From: Marinifilaceae bacterium
GTDB taxonomy: Bacteria; Bacteroidota; Bacteroidia; Bacteroidales; Marinifilaceae
Length of the DNA: 39,702 nt
NCBI GenBank assembly: GCA_016936255.1
Contig: JAFGYE010000060.1
Location: forward strand, 1 to 39,702
Reading direction: 5' to 3'
A model generated the notes under the pieces. That model was not told where the DNA came from. It did no database searches and worked only from the letters and a program-made list of their open reading frames with translations. Numbering within the stretch: position 1 is the stretch's first letter; the number at the start of each line of letters is the position of its first letter. Shown piece after piece: positions 8,251 to 17,468 of the stretch. Position numbers and translations under genes: made by a program.

Positions 8251-11200
8251 ATGATTTTCAGCCGAAGAGTATTATTCTTAACAATGTTATTTTTTGTTGG
8301 GATGCCAATGTGCGTAAAAGCATATTTGCAGTCAACAAGGAATTTTTCAATGTCTGAAGGTCTTCCCAGTAATATTATACTTGATATTTTCGAAGATTCC
8401 AGAGGTTTGGTTTGGCTTGCTACAGATGTAGGACTATTTGAATTTATTGGTGAGGAAATTAAGTTTAGAAAAGAACTATCAAGACTTCAGGGAGAAAGAA
8501 TTAATTCAATTTGTGAAGACAAAAAGGGGAATTTATGGTTTGCGGCACAGGGTGTTGGCCTTTGTAAATTTGATGGTAAAAGGCTTTCAGTCTTTCCGTT
8601 GGATTCCGTGTCGGAAGAGAGCGATATTGCATGTCTTGCGAAAAATGCAGCAAGTGATAATTTAATTGTGGGATCATCAGATGGGGTTTTTGTATATAAA
8701 GAGCAAAACTCCAAATTGAAACGGGTTGGAAATTTATGGAACAAATCCGTTTTTAAGATTCGGCAATTTCAAAATAAATTTGTTGTAAATAGTGTCTCCC
8801 AAAAAGAGAATGTTGAATTTGAAATCGAGTCGGGCAAGGTTCTGGAATATCATATCGAAGCAAATTTACCCGTAGTTCAAATTGGTTATCAAAACAGTAA
8901 TACTGAGCTCAGAAATCTTTTGGAATCTGGTAAGCCGTTTACTCTTATAACGAAAACAAAAAAGAAATTAGTTTGTGATGTTGTTGAGGTTGAGGGGAAT
9001 GAAACCCAAAAATTTTATTTGTTGAGATATTTTGAAAAAGAAATAGAGAAACAAAAATTGATAAGGCTTCGTGGTGATTTATTGTCCGATTTGTCAGATA
9101 AAAAAATGTTGGATGAATGCGTGATTCATTCTATTTTTTTAAGAAAAGGATACGATGATTTATGGATTGGCACACACAATCAAGGTTTAATTCAATTGCA
9201 AAATTCAAAGTTCACCTACCTCGATTCTGACCTGCTTGGATTTAAAAATACTCTTTTGAAGGATTTGGTTTGTGATCGGAGAGGAAATATAATTGTGGCA
9301 AGTAAAAATGAAATTAGTATTTTTCAAGCTTCTCAGGTTCAGCATCGTTTAATAGTTAATGATTTCTGCTCACTGTCTGATAGGGAATTTAAGTGCCTCA
9401 AAGATTTCTCAATTTATAAATTGGGGACAGATAAGGATGAATTAGTATGGATATCAACGAGTAGGGGTTTTTTCACCCTTAATGTAGATAACTTTCAGTT
9501 AAAATATATTGGAATTACTCCCGCTAAGAATTTTGTGTTTACAGAGGATGACGAATTGCTTTGTTTCTGGCAGAATCAATTTAAGTTTTATACTAAAAGC
9601 GGATTGGATTCACAAAAACCGATATTGAAATTTCCAAAGTCGGCCCGCATTGGTGTAAGTAAAATGGTTGCGAAGAACTCGTCGATATGGATCTCAACCC
9701 GACAAAAGGGGATTGTTCAATTTAAAAATAATGAATTTAGGATTTTTAACAGAAAGAATTCGAATATTCACAATGTATTAAATGACATACTGGTATTGCC
9801 GGATTCTACAATTATTGCCAGTGGAAACAATGGTTTAATTTACAAAATAAAAAGTAAATCAAGTGGCTTGGTTCTTATTGACTCCATTACTGGTTTGAAT
9901 GGATTGGTAGGGACCTCAATTCATGGTATTCAATATTTACAGGATGGCTCATTGTGGTGTGGAACGAATTTGGGAGTGCATCGTTTCGAGTACAGTTCAT
10001 GGTTGAAAAATTCAGAGCTGAAATTTAAATTTTGGAACTCGAAAGATGGGTATTTTGATCAGTCGGGAGAACAGTCAGTTATTGATAAGGATCAGAATAT
10101 TTGGGTTAAGACAAAGAACAGACTACTGAAAATCGAGACAAATACTGGGAATAGAAAGCATTTTGAGAGTAAAATTAGTATTAAATCAATTAGGATTCAT
10201 GATGAGGATTGGAGACCAGCAGGATCGCAGGCAGATGTATGGACTAATTCTCCAATTTCACCTATTGAATTAAAATATGATGAGAATGATTTAGCTTTTG
10301 CGTTTGGATTAGATTTTTGCCAAAATATATCAAATGTTCGGTTTCGATATTTATTGGATGGATTTGATGAGAGATGGTCAAATTGGAGCAATTCTTCAGA
10401 GGCTGTATTTTCTCATTTGCCAAGTGGAAATTATACCTTAAAAGTAGAAGCGAAACATTTAAGCGAAGGTGTTATTATTCCTTTTTCTTTTGATATTGTT
10501 GTGAAGACTCCGTGGTATAGAATGTGGTGGTTTATCATATTGTCGGGCTTGGTTTTAGGAGGAATTGTTTATGTTGCTATGTGGTGTTATGCCTATTTTA
10601 TTAGAAAAAGAGAAAAAGCAAGAACCAAACAGTTCAATAGGGTTATAGGTCTTAAAATGAAATCATTACAAAATCAATTGGATCCACATTTTATTTTTAA
10701 TTCTTTGAATTCAATACAGAGTTATATTTTGGGAGAGAAAAAAGAGAGTGCATTGGAATATCTTTCTGATTTTTCGGATGTGTTGAGAAAGAAGATTGAA
10801 AATGCAAATAAGGATTTTATTTCTTTATCCGATGAAATTGCTTATTTACAACTCTATTTGAAGTTGGAACAAATGCGGTTTTCTAATAAATTTTCATACA
10901 AAATAACTGTAAATACGGCAATCAATCCTTATCAGTCTAAATTGCCACCAATGCTGATACAGCCATTTTTGGAAAATGCAATAAGATACGGGTTAGCAGG
11001 AGCGGAGACAAAGGGAGATCTTGATGTGAATTTCGAGATTGAACACGATGGTTATTTGCGATGCATTATTAAAGATAATGGTGTTGGGCGCAAAAAGACC
11101 AAAAGCCTGCACGAGGATTCTAATATTAAAATCCATCATAAAACAATGATTATTACAAAGGACAGAATTAAATTATTGAATAAAGTTCTGAGTAATGGTC

Positions 11201-11289
11201 GGGTATATGAATATTTTATTGAAGATTTGATGGATGAAAATGGATTTCCAAGTGGGACTAAAGTGGAGATCGGATTTCCTAAACAATAA
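8251..11289 (+). CDS. Two-component propeller sensor histidine kinase, LytS/YehU type
   Basis: The 1012-aa protein begins with a signal sequence (VLFLTMLFFVGMPMCVKA). A long periplasmic beta-propeller follows; its first blade reads GLPSNIILDIFEDSRGLVWLATDVGL and further Reg_prop blades recur to about residue 640. A Y_Y_Y-type Ig domain (near 680-750, RYLLDGFDERWSNWS) leads to one membrane helix at about 759-785. The cytoplasmic part is a His_kinase domain of the LytS family: NQLDPHFIFNSLNSIQ with His813, then an HATPase domain (ENAIRYGL near 908, KDNGVGRKK). In Bacteroidota such sensors usually pair with a LytTR response regulator; none is adjacent here and the protein has no receiver or HTH of its own. 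The gene is monocistronic and ends 5 bp from the convergent aminotransferase. Confidence 0.92.
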   Translation: MIFSRRVLFLTMLFFVGMPMCVKAYLQSTRNFSMSEGLPSNIILDIFEDSRGLVWLATDVGLFEFIGEEIKFRKELSRLQGERINSICEDKKGNLWFAAQGVGLCKFDGKRLSVFPLDSVSEESDIACLAKNAASDNLIVGSSDGVFVYKEQNSKLKRVGNLWNKSVFKIRQFQNKFVVNSVSQKENVEFEIESGKVLEYHIEANLPVVQIGYQNSNTELRNLLESGKPFTLITKTKKKLVCDVVEVEGNETQKFYLLRYFEKEIEKQKLIRLRGDLLSDLSDKKMLDECVIHSIFLRKGYDDLWIGTHNQGLIQLQNSKFTYLDSDLLGFKNTLLKDLVCDRRGNIIVASKNEISIFQASQVQHRLIVNDFCSLSDREFKCLKDFSIYKLGTDKDELVWISTSRGFFTLNVDNFQLKYIGITPAKNFVFTEDDELLCFWQNQFKFYTKSGLDSQKPILKFPKSARIGVSKMVAKNSSIWISTRQKGIVQFKNNEFRIFNRKNSNIHNVLNDILVLPDSTIIASGNNGLIYKIKSKSSGLVLIDSITGLNGLVGTSIHGIQYLQDGSLWCGTNLGVHRFEYSSWLKNSELKFKFWNSKDGYFDQSGEQSVIDKDQNIWVKTKNRLLKIETNTGNRKHFESKISIKSIRIHDEDWRPAGSQADVWTNSPISPIELKYDENDLAFAFGLDFCQNISNVRFRYLLDGFDERWSNWSNSSEAVFSHLPSGNYTLKVEAKHLSEGVIIPFSFDIVVKTPWYRMWWFIILSGLVLGGIVYVAMWCYAYFIRKREKARTKQFNRVIGLKMKSLQNQLDPHFIFNSLNSIQSYILGEKKESALEYLSDFSDVLRKKIENANKDFISLSDEIAYLQLYLKLEQMRFSNKFSYKITVNTAINPYQSKLPPMLIQPFLENAIRYGLAGAETKGDLDVNFEIEHDGYLRCIIKDNGVGRKKTKSLHEDSNIKIHHKTMIITKDRIKLLNKVLSNGRVYEYFIEDLMDENGFPSGTKVEIGFPKQ

Positions 11290-11294
11290 GATGT

Positions 11295-12107
11295 CTACTT
11301 CAAATATTCACTAATTTTAGTTCGAAGAACTTCAGACAACTTTCCAATTATCTTATGAGAGCTTGAGTAACTAATTGAATTAATTCTTTTTATTGGTAAA
11401 ATCAGTATTGATGTTCCGGTTAAAAAAGCCGCCTGAAAACTTGGTAAATCATCATATTTAATTGAGTGTTTTCGGACAGGGATTTTAAGTTCTTCAGCAG
11501 CTTCAATTACTTTGCTGCGAATGATTCCGTGTAAAACATCTGTATCCAATGCTGTATGCAATTCATCGTTTTTAATAAAAAAAAGATTAGACCTGCTTCC
11601 TTCAGTAATGTTTCCCATAGAGTTTAGAAGCAATACTTCAAAAATTTCAGCCTCTTTAATTAAATCATTAGTTGCAGAACGAAGGGAGTGGTTGTATACT
11701 TTTGCATTCGGTTTAGGTCGATCGGCCTGATGAACAAGAGTTCTAACACCATTCCTATACTGATTTTCGGTGGGATAATAATGTTGAATAAAGTAGGCCA
11801 GAAAAGTTTTATTTTCGCCTTCGATATGAAATACTAATTTGATATTGCCGTTTTGGGAATCGTTTAATGCAATTAAATTAGAAATACTTGCTTTAATTTC
11901 ATTCAGGTTTAACCAAAGGCTTTGTTCAAGATAAGCTGCTGAATTGGTTAATCGTTGGAAATGAGATTCAAGAAATAAAGCTTTTCCAGATACGACCCGA
12001 ATAACTTCATACAGGCTTATTCCCTGCAGAAAGATTTTATCATTAAAATCTTTAGCAGGTTTTGCTTTTTCATTTTTTAGAAAAATATAACGGAAACACT
12101 CACTCAT
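11295..12107 (-). CDS. Class IV PLP-dependent aminotransferase (aminodeoxychorismate lyase or BCAT-like)
   Basis: The 270-aa protein has the fold-type IV layout: an N-terminal strand segment (FLQGISLYEVIRVVSGKALFLESHFQRL), the likely PLP lysine Lys136 in NAKVYNHSLR, and the conserved NITEGSRSNLFFI with Glu169. The C-terminal FLTGTSILILPI corresponds to the phosphate-binding turn. Short class IV enzymes of this kind include 4-amino-4-deoxychorismate lyase (PabC, folate synthesis), D-amino-acid and branched-chain aminotransferases. The short length and the EVIRV substrate-loop sequence favour a PabC-like role. However, pabA/pabB are not adjacent and the lysine context is not diagnostic, so I give no symbol. 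folD, another folate gene, is 9 kb away. The gene is transcribed alone. Confidence 0.8.
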   Translation of the reverse strand: MSECFRYIFLKNEKAKPAKDFNDKIFLQGISLYEVIRVVSGKALFLESHFQRLTNSAAYLEQSLWLNLNEIKASISNLIALNDSQNGNIKLVFHIEGENKTFLAYFIQHYYPTENQYRNGVRTLVHQADRPKPNAKVYNHSLRSATNDLIKEAEIFEVLLLNSMGNITEGSRSNLFFIKNDELHTALDTDVLHGIIRSKVIEAAEELKIPVRKHSIKYDDLPSFQAAFLTGTSILILPIKRINSISYSSSHKIIGKLSEVLRTKISEYLK

Positions 12108-12282
12108 ATATCAACAGCCTCTTTTCTTAATGTAGATTTGCAATTACAAATAAACTTTTTTTACTCACCAATTGCAATGATTTTAAGATTATAAAATAGA
12201 TGTGTGTGAATTATAAATTTTGGAATGCATACTCTTGGTATTTTTAGTAATTTAGCGATCATCAAATTCTAAAATTGTAATT

Positions 12283-12573
12283 ATGGCAAGCAGAAGAAAC
12301 TTTAAAAAAGACATAAATTTCCTAACGAATGAGATACTAATGAGAGGTATCATTCATTTGAATTTCTTTGGAAGAGAAAAGTCAGAAGAGGTGTATGTTA
12401 TTATGAATGAAGCTGCGGCATCACGAAATGAGTATATTGCACGTGTTAATGAGAAAGCAAGTGGTAAAACAGCAAAAGAAATCAAGAATCATTACAAGTC
12501 GATATACGATGATTTGTTAGATTCAACACATGATCTACTTGGTAAAATTGATAATTTAGATGTTGCAATCTAA
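12283..12573 (+). CDS. Small conserved-looking hypothetical protein
   Basis: The 96-aa protein is soluble, helical and charged, with many Lys, Asn and Glu. It has no signal peptide or membrane helix. The ATG at 12283 follows an AT-rich leader. The sequence runs NFKKDINFLTNEI, then a helix with EEVYVIMNEAAASRNEYIARV, then a third helix near HYKSIYDDLLDSTHDLLGKID, so a three-helix bundle is likely. I believe proteins like this are widespread in Bacteroidota, but I cannot name a characterised member. It is monocistronic and ends at a strong two-way terminator shared with the avidin-like gene. Confidence 0.8.
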   Translation: MASRRNFKKDINFLTNEILMRGIIHLNFFGREKSEEVYVIMNEAAASRNEYIARVNEKASGKTAKEIKNHYKSIYDDLLDSTHDLLGKIDNLDVAI

Positions 12574-12581
12574 TAATAAGA

Positions 12582-12619
12582 ATAAATTAAGGGGCTAATT
12601 AATTAGCCCCTTAATTTAT
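12582..12619. terminator. Bidirectional intrinsic terminator, 38-bp perfect palindrome
   Basis: Bases 12582-12600 are the exact reverse complement of 12601-12619. The core is AAGGGGCTAATT/AATTAGCCCCTT with A-tracts outside the GC stem, so both transcripts end in a U-rich tail. It lies 8 bp after the stop of the 96-aa gene and 1 bp before the stop of the leftward avidin-like gene. Confidence 0.93.
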
Positions 12620-12620
12620 C

Positions 12621-12962
12621 TTATGGTTTTCTGAAAGTTCCCACTCCGGTAAGAATTGCTTTGGCAAGTTGTTCTTCTTCACCGCCTTCACTTTGCGACA
12701 AATGCCACATGGTGTGAATAACTGGCCCCATCTCGTCCAATTCAAAACGACCGGTCCAACAAGCTATAGATCCGTACTTTTCAAAATCTACCATAAATGC
12801 TATAACATTGGCATTGATTTTTCCTGTTATTTCAAATTTCTCTTCGAATTTGGGTTGTCCTATTGCAGTTTGAAATGTTCCACTTACACGATTTTTTGTA
12901 ACAGTTAAATCCATTTCTGAATTGTACTGATTTTTCCATTTTCCGTTAAGGTTTATCTTCAT
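12621..12962 (-). CDS. Avidin/streptavidin family protein without signal peptide
   Basis: The 113-aa protein aligns along its whole length with streptavidin and avidin: GKWKNQYNS for GTWYNQLGS, SGTFQTAIG for TGTYESAVG, CWTGRF for TWSGQY, HTMWHLSQS for NTQWLLTSG, and LTGVGTF for LVGHDTF. This predicts an eight-stranded barrel. Expected biotin contacts that are kept are Asn11, Ser15, Ser65 and Trp86. Changed ones are Tyr43 to Phe30, Ser45 to Thr32, Trp79 to Phe60, Trp120 (lent by the neighbouring subunit) to about Ala100, and Asp128 to Gly108 (streptavidin numbers first). Most known avidins are secreted; here an in-frame stop lies two codons before the ATG, so no signal peptide is possible from this start. 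Family membership is well supported by motif order. Biotin binding is uncertain, and a weaker affinity or another ligand is plausible. Confidence 0.85.
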   Translation of the reverse strand: MKINLNGKWKNQYNSEMDLTVTKNRVSGTFQTAIGQPKFEEKFEITGKINANVIAFMVDFEKYGSIACWTGRFELDEMGPVIHTMWHLSQSEGGEEEQLAKAILTGVGTFRKP

Positions 12963-13038
12963 AGCTTAATTTTTTTTGTGTGATTGTTGACTAAGTTTAA
13001 TTTAGCTTGAAATATTCATTCCGCAAAATAAATTATTC

Positions 13039-14031
13039 TTATTTATAGATCAATATCTCAGTTTCCCCCTTTGAATTGGAATAAGCTCTGTACATACCAT
13101 CCGTATTCATTTTCATTACAATATTGCCGTTTTTATCAAGGCCGATTATTCCACCGGTTCCTCCAATTTTAGTCAATTTATCAATAACTTTGTTGCTGGC
13201 CTCTTCCAAACTAATATTTTGGTATTCCATCATCGATGAAATATCTTTAGCAACACCTAATCGAATAAAAAATTCGCCGTGACCAGTGCATGAAACTGCA
13301 CAGCTTGCATTGTTGGCATAAGTACCTGCACCAATAATGGGAGAGTCTCCGATACGCCCGAAACGCTTATTCGTCATACCTCCCGTAGACGTTCCGGCCG
13401 TCAGGTTTCCATCCTTATCCAAAGCTACGCATCCAACTGTACCGTGACGATCTTCCGGAGTCATTTCTTTCTCTTTTTTAAGGATCTCCTGCAGGTGATC
13501 CCATCTGTTTTGTGTGAAAAAATAACTCTGGTCAACTATTTCCAGACCTTGTGTTTTAGCAAATTCAGAAGCACCGTGGCCGCTCAGCATTACATGTTCT
13601 GAATTTTCCATGACTTTTCTGGCTGCACTAATAGGATTTTTTATATCATCAACGCCAGCTACTGCTCCTGCGTTTAAATCTTTTCCCCACATAATTGAGG
13701 CATCAAGTTCGTTCTTTCCGGAATTGGTAAATACTGCACCTTTACCGGCATTAAACAGGGGCGAGTTTTCTAGAATGCGAATTGTTTTTTCAACCGCATC
13801 AAGGCTGCTTCCGCCATTTCTTAATATGGAATCACCAATTTGGAGAGCCTCTTGAAGTACTTTTTTATACTGTGTTTCCTTTTCAGGAGTGAAATCCTTA
13901 CGCAGTATAGTTCCGGCTCCGCCATGAATTACAATTGCATAATCAGATTTGTTTTCTGCATCAGGATATAAAATAAAACTGCTTACTATTAGAGTGATGA
14001 TAATAAATAATGGTAGAATTGCTTTTTTCAT
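13039..14031 (-). CDS. Isoaspartyl peptidase/L-asparaginase (Ntn hydrolase), exported
   Basis: The 330-aa protein belongs to the plant-type asparaginase family. An N-terminal hydrophobic segment (ILPLFIIITLIVSSFIL) is a signal peptide or anchor and places it in the periplasm or on the envelope. The mature domain opens with YAIVIHGGAGTI. The self-cleavage site is DRHGTVGC, where Thr198 becomes the N-terminal nucleophile of the beta subunit, followed by GTSTGGMTNKRFGRIGDSPIIGAGTYAN, the family's substrate-binding core. The enzyme hydrolyses L-asparagine and beta-aspartyl dipeptides from damaged proteins. Its length and motifs are normal and it appears intact. It lies downstream of the TPR kinase gene on the same strand with a 70-bp gap, so co-transcription is possible but not shown. 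Confidence 0.93.
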   Translation of the reverse strand: MKKAILPLFIIITLIVSSFILYPDAENKSDYAIVIHGGAGTILRKDFTPEKETQYKKVLQEALQIGDSILRNGGSSLDAVEKTIRILENSPLFNAGKGAVFTNSGKNELDASIMWGKDLNAGAVAGVDDIKNPISAARKVMENSEHVMLSGHGASEFAKTQGLEIVDQSYFFTQNRWDHLQEILKKEKEMTPEDRHGTVGCVALDKDGNLTAGTSTGGMTNKRFGRIGDSPIIGAGTYANNASCAVSCTGHGEFFIRLGVAKDISSMMEYQNISLEEASNKVIDKLTKIGGTGGIIGLDKNGNIVMKMNTDGMYRAYSNSKGETEILIYK

Positions 14032-14101
14032 GGGGGGGATTTTTTATTATCAAAAATAATAATGAGTGGAATCAAGCATTTGAGAGTTGGTAAAGAACAT
14101 T

Positions 14102-17080
14102 TTAAGATAGATTCTGTGATATGATACGAAGAAGTTTACTCCCGGTATAGGGTTTTATTATGAAGTCATCAAAGCCCGATTCTGAACGTTTTTGCTCTTC
14201 ATTCTGATGGTTAAATTCAGTTTGAACAATTACAGGCACATGTGGGTTTTGCAGCTTTATTTTCTTAGTAACCTCGTATCCGTCAATTTTTGGTAATTGA
14301 ATGTCCATCAATACCAAGTCAAAATGATTTAATTTAAACTGCTCAACTGTTTCAGCCCCATCTTTTGTCCAGGTTACTTCTGCATTTGTCTTTCGGAGTA
14401 CTTCTTTAATGTAAAGGAAATTTGATTTTTTATCTTCTGCTACTAATATTTTTTTTCCGGTAAAATCTGTTTCCTTATCGTCTTCTGAAGTTTCGGAACT
14501 TATCTTAATGGGATTTGATTGGAAAGGAAGATCCACATAAAATTGGCTTCCTACATTCGGTTTCGATGTAAACCAAATACTACCATTTAGTAATTCAACC
14601 AAACTCTTTGAAATTGTTAGTCCCAGACCTGTGCCTCCGTGCTCTGCAGAATTATTACTTGCCTGTCTAAATCGATCATAAATTAAAGATTGATCTTCGT
14701 ACGGAATACCAATGCCTGAGTCGTTAATAAAGAAGCGTATTTTGTTTTCAATTAATTCGATGCCAAAATCAATATGACCCGATTTTGTGAATTTTAAAGC
14801 GTTTCGCAGGAGGTTTATTAGAATTTGTTTTATTCGAACCCGGTCGGAGTTAATTGTCAGATCTTTAGGTATATCATTGTAGTGAATGGTAAATTCAATA
14901 TGATTCTTTTTGTCAGCATATTTAAGCTCATCGAAAATGCTTTTTAATTCTTCAAGCATTGGATAAACTTTGAAATTTGATTTTTTAATTTTCAACTGTT
15001 TTGATTCAATCATCGAAATATCCATGATATCGTTGACAAGAGTGAGTAAAATATGTCCGTTCTCATAAATAATTGAAGTGTAATGGTTTTGTTTTTTTGA
15101 AGAATTGGTCATCGTCAGCAGTTTAGAAAACCCAATAATAGCATTCATTGGAGTTCTAATTTCATGAGACATATTCGCTAAAAAGGAGGATTTTAATTGA
15201 TCCGATTGTTCTGCTTTTTCTTTTGCTTTAATTAATTCAATCGTCCGTATTTTTACGAGATTTTCAAGATTTCGATGATTCTCCTCTAGCTGTAATTCTG
15301 CTTTTTTTCGAACCGTAATTTCGTTGGTTAATTTCTTATTTGCCTTTTTTACAGCAAGGTAAAGTCTGTAAATTAATGTTGTTGAGAGCAGAATGAGAAC
15401 TACAATTACTATTAAAAATGAATTGATAAGGGATTGTTTATTTAATTTTTCTTTTTCGATTGATTTTTCATTGGCGAAAATTTTTTCCAGAGTTACTCGT
15501 TTTTCTCTTTCGTTTTGCATTTGAATCCAACCAATTCTATTTTCCATTTGTGCATTGTACATTTGGTTGTACAAATCAAAATACAATTGGTAATAGTGCA
15601 AGGATTGTTTATAATTTTTATCGGATGAATAGATCTCTGATAAATTTTTCACACACTCAGCCATGAGAGTTTTTCGGCCAATTTCAGAGGCTATATCAAA
15701 GCTTTTTAACAGATATTGAATTGCCAGTTTGTGGTTGTTTTTAGTCTTATATAATTCACCCAAATTATTGTAAGTTGATGCAACACCACCAATGTTATTA
15801 ATACCCATATTAATGACAATTGCCTTGTTGAAAACATCCATTGCTAAATCACTACTATCTCTTTTTATGTGAATTAAACCAATGTTTGTATAACAGGATG
15901 CGATCCCTTTTAAATTGCCGATTTTTTTTTGAATGGTAAGTGATTTATTATAGTTGGTAAGACTAATAGGGTAGTTTTTTTCTTGATAGTAGGTGTTTCC
16001 GATTTTGCGATAAGCATTGGCCACACCTTTTAAATAACCGATTCGTTCGTTAATTTCTATTGATTTTTGAAATTTTTCCCGAGCCATGGCATGATCCTTC
16101 ATTTCATACAAAACCATACCAATGTTTATATAGCAATTCGCAATGTTTTTTTGAGATCCAAGCTCTTCAAAAAGTTTTAGCGCTTTATGATGATATTCCA
16201 GTGCTTTGTCATTTTGCATGAGAGCTTGATAGACCTCACCAATCCCCATGTAAGATAGTCCCAATCCATTTTTCGACAACAATTTTTCGCTGATTTGTAA
16301 GGATTCATTATATAAATCGATGGCTGTGGATCTATTGCTTAATCTGTTGTTTAGTTTTGCCAGCTGGTTTAAGGTATATGCAATATTTTTGTCGAGATGA
16401 TTCTCTTTACCAATTTTCAGAGCTTCTTCGAAATGTTTTTTTGATGATTTAAGATCATTAATTTCAAAATAAGCATTGCCTAATGCATTGTGAGTGTAGC
16501 AAATACCGGAAATGCTCTTGAAGCGTATATTTAACTTTAATGCCTTTTTGTAATTTTCCAGGGCTTCATTGTATTTGCAATTTTCCAGTTTTATATTTCC
16601 AATGGCATTGTAGCTAAAACTGAAGTTAATACTATCCTTGGTAAGTTTTTTAAATTCAAATCCTTTTTGGTAAAACAATTCTGCGGTATCATATTTACAT
16701 ATTGAATAGTTTATATCGCCTAAATAACCATAGCAAAAACTCATTCTAAGAGTGTCTCTCATGTTTTTCCAATATTCAAAAGAAGCATCAAGACAGGTTT
16801 TTGCTTTTTTCAATTCTCCTTGATATGAATGTATTCGGCCTAATAATTCATTAGCGTTTGCATATTGTTTCATGTTTTCAAATTCAAGTGCTTTTTCTGC
16901 GGCCAGCATGCTTAATTTTAAAGCTTCAGCATTATTTGAATTGAAGTTGGATTGAGCAATTTCAATTACTCGATCAAGATTTGAGTTTTTTATTTTAAAA
17001 TCTATTTTTTCTGATTGGAATGTAGCTTTAACAGGAAAGGTGATGATTAATGAAAGTAGAATAAGTAGTACGTTTTTCAT
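14102..17080 (-). CDS. TPR-containing hybrid sensor histidine kinase with receiver domain
   Basis: The 992-aa protein has a signal peptide ([19 protein letters not shown]). About a dozen tetratricopeptide repeats follow (about 30-510; motifs such as [20 protein letters not shown] recur every 40 residues), then a coiled stretch and one membrane helix (about 550-575, [16 protein letters not shown]). A second coiled linker leads to HisKA ([24 protein letters not shown], His639), HATPase ([18 protein letters not shown]) and a C-terminal receiver (acidic pair in VAEDKK, phospho-Asp926 in LVLMDIQ). The TPR array is predicted to be periplasmic and may bind a protein or peptide partner. The kinase and receiver domains closely resemble those of the Cache kinase at 4876-7308, so the two are paralogues with exchanged sensors. 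There is no DNA-binding output. Confidence 0.93.
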   Translation of the reverse strand: MKNVLLILLSLIITFPVKATFQSEKIDFKIKNSNLDRVIEIAQSNFNSNNAEALKLSMLAAEKALEFENMKQYANANELLGRIHSYQGELKKAKTCLDASFEYWKNMRDTLRMSFCYGYLGDINYSICKYDTAELFYQKGFEFKKLTKDSINFSFSYNAIGNIKLENCKYNEALENYKKALKLNIRFKSISGICYTHNALGNAYFEINDLKSSKKHFEEALKIGKENHLDKNIAYTLNQLAKLNNRLSNRSTAIDLYNESLQISEKLLSKNGLGLSYMGIGEVYQALMQNDKALEYHHKALKLFEELGSQKNIANCYINIGMVLYEMKDHAMAREKFQKSIEINERIGYLKGVANAYRKIGNTYYQEKNYPISLTNYNKSLTIQKKIGNLKGIASCYTNIGLIHIKRDSSDLAMDVFNKAIVINMGINNIGGVASTYNNLGELYKTKNNHKLAIQYLLKSFDIASEIGRKTLMAECVKNLSEIYSSDKNYKQSLHYYQLYFDLYNQMYNAQMENRIGWIQMQNEREKRVTLEKIFANEKSIEKEKLNKQSLINSFLIVIVVLILLSTTLIYRLYLAVKKANKKLTNEITVRKKAELQLEENHRNLENLVKIRTIELIKAKEKAEQSDQLKSSFLANMSHEIRTPMNAIIGFSKLLTMTNSSKKQNHYTSIIYENGHILLTLVNDIMDISMIESKQLKIKKSNFKVYPMLEELKSIFDELKYADKKNHIEFTIHYNDIPKDLTINSDRVRIKQILINLLRNALKFTKSGHIDFGIELIENKIRFFINDSGIGIPYEDQSLIYDRFRQASNNSAEHGGTGLGLTISKSLVELLNGSIWFTSKPNVGSQFYVDLPFQSNPIKISSETSEDDKETDFTGKKILVAEDKKSNFLYIKEVLRKTNAEVTWTKDGAETVEQFKLNHFDLVLMDIQLPKIDGYEVTKKIKLQNPHVPVIVQTEFNHQNEEQKRSESGFDDFIIKPYTGSKLLRIISQNLS

Positions 17081-17468
17081 TCTTTTTGGCTTGAGGATTC
17101 GTGCAAGTAACTGTTATAACTTTAAATAAAAAGTTTTGTTGTTTTGCTATCTGTACAATAAAAACGAGTCAAATAGTATTAAATAAAAGGGACTCTTTGT
17201 ATGTGTTTTTTCAAAGATAAGTAATGTTAGCTTATGAAAAGTTAAATAGATGAGGCTATTTGAGGGATTCCATAAACATGGTTATGAATGACTTTTTTCT
17301 AAATGTAGGGAACTATTTATTTTATTCGTATTATCTTTGCGCATTCGGATTATAGAGTGATTTTTGGGTCGGTTAATGCATGGAAAGGCAATGCTGGCTG
17401 AAAGTTCTTTTTGATCCGGCAGAAGATATAGTATGTAAATAGTTGAATTCGAAATAAAGAATTTTCAG
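17081..17468. other. Divergent intergenic region upstream of argS and the TPR kinase
   Basis: These 388 bp contain no gene of credible length. The right part holds the argS promoter box at 17332-17339 and a leader of about 120 nt, including a 12-codon open frame (17376-17414, ATG to TGA) and a possible weak stem GCTGG/CCGGC. The left part should hold the leftward kinase promoter, but no clear box was found. Confidence 0.6.
17332..17339 (+). promoter_or_regulatory. Bacteroidota -7 promoter box for argS
   Basis: TATCTTTG matches the Bacteroidota primary sigma -7 consensus TAnnTTTG exactly and is followed by C, as is common. No convincing -33 TTG was found at the expected distance. Transcription would start near 17345, leaving a leader of about 120 nt before the argS ATG. 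Confidence 0.6.

Noticed and set aside
11295-12107. Naming the class IV aminotransferase pabC or ilvE
   Set aside because: Motifs define only the fold-type IV family; the neighbourhood does not separate the lyase from branched-chain or D-amino-acid aminotransferases.
17340-17468. tRNA or T-box in the argS leader
   Set aside because: No cloverleaf, TGGNACCGCG-like T-box motif or specifier structure can be seen.
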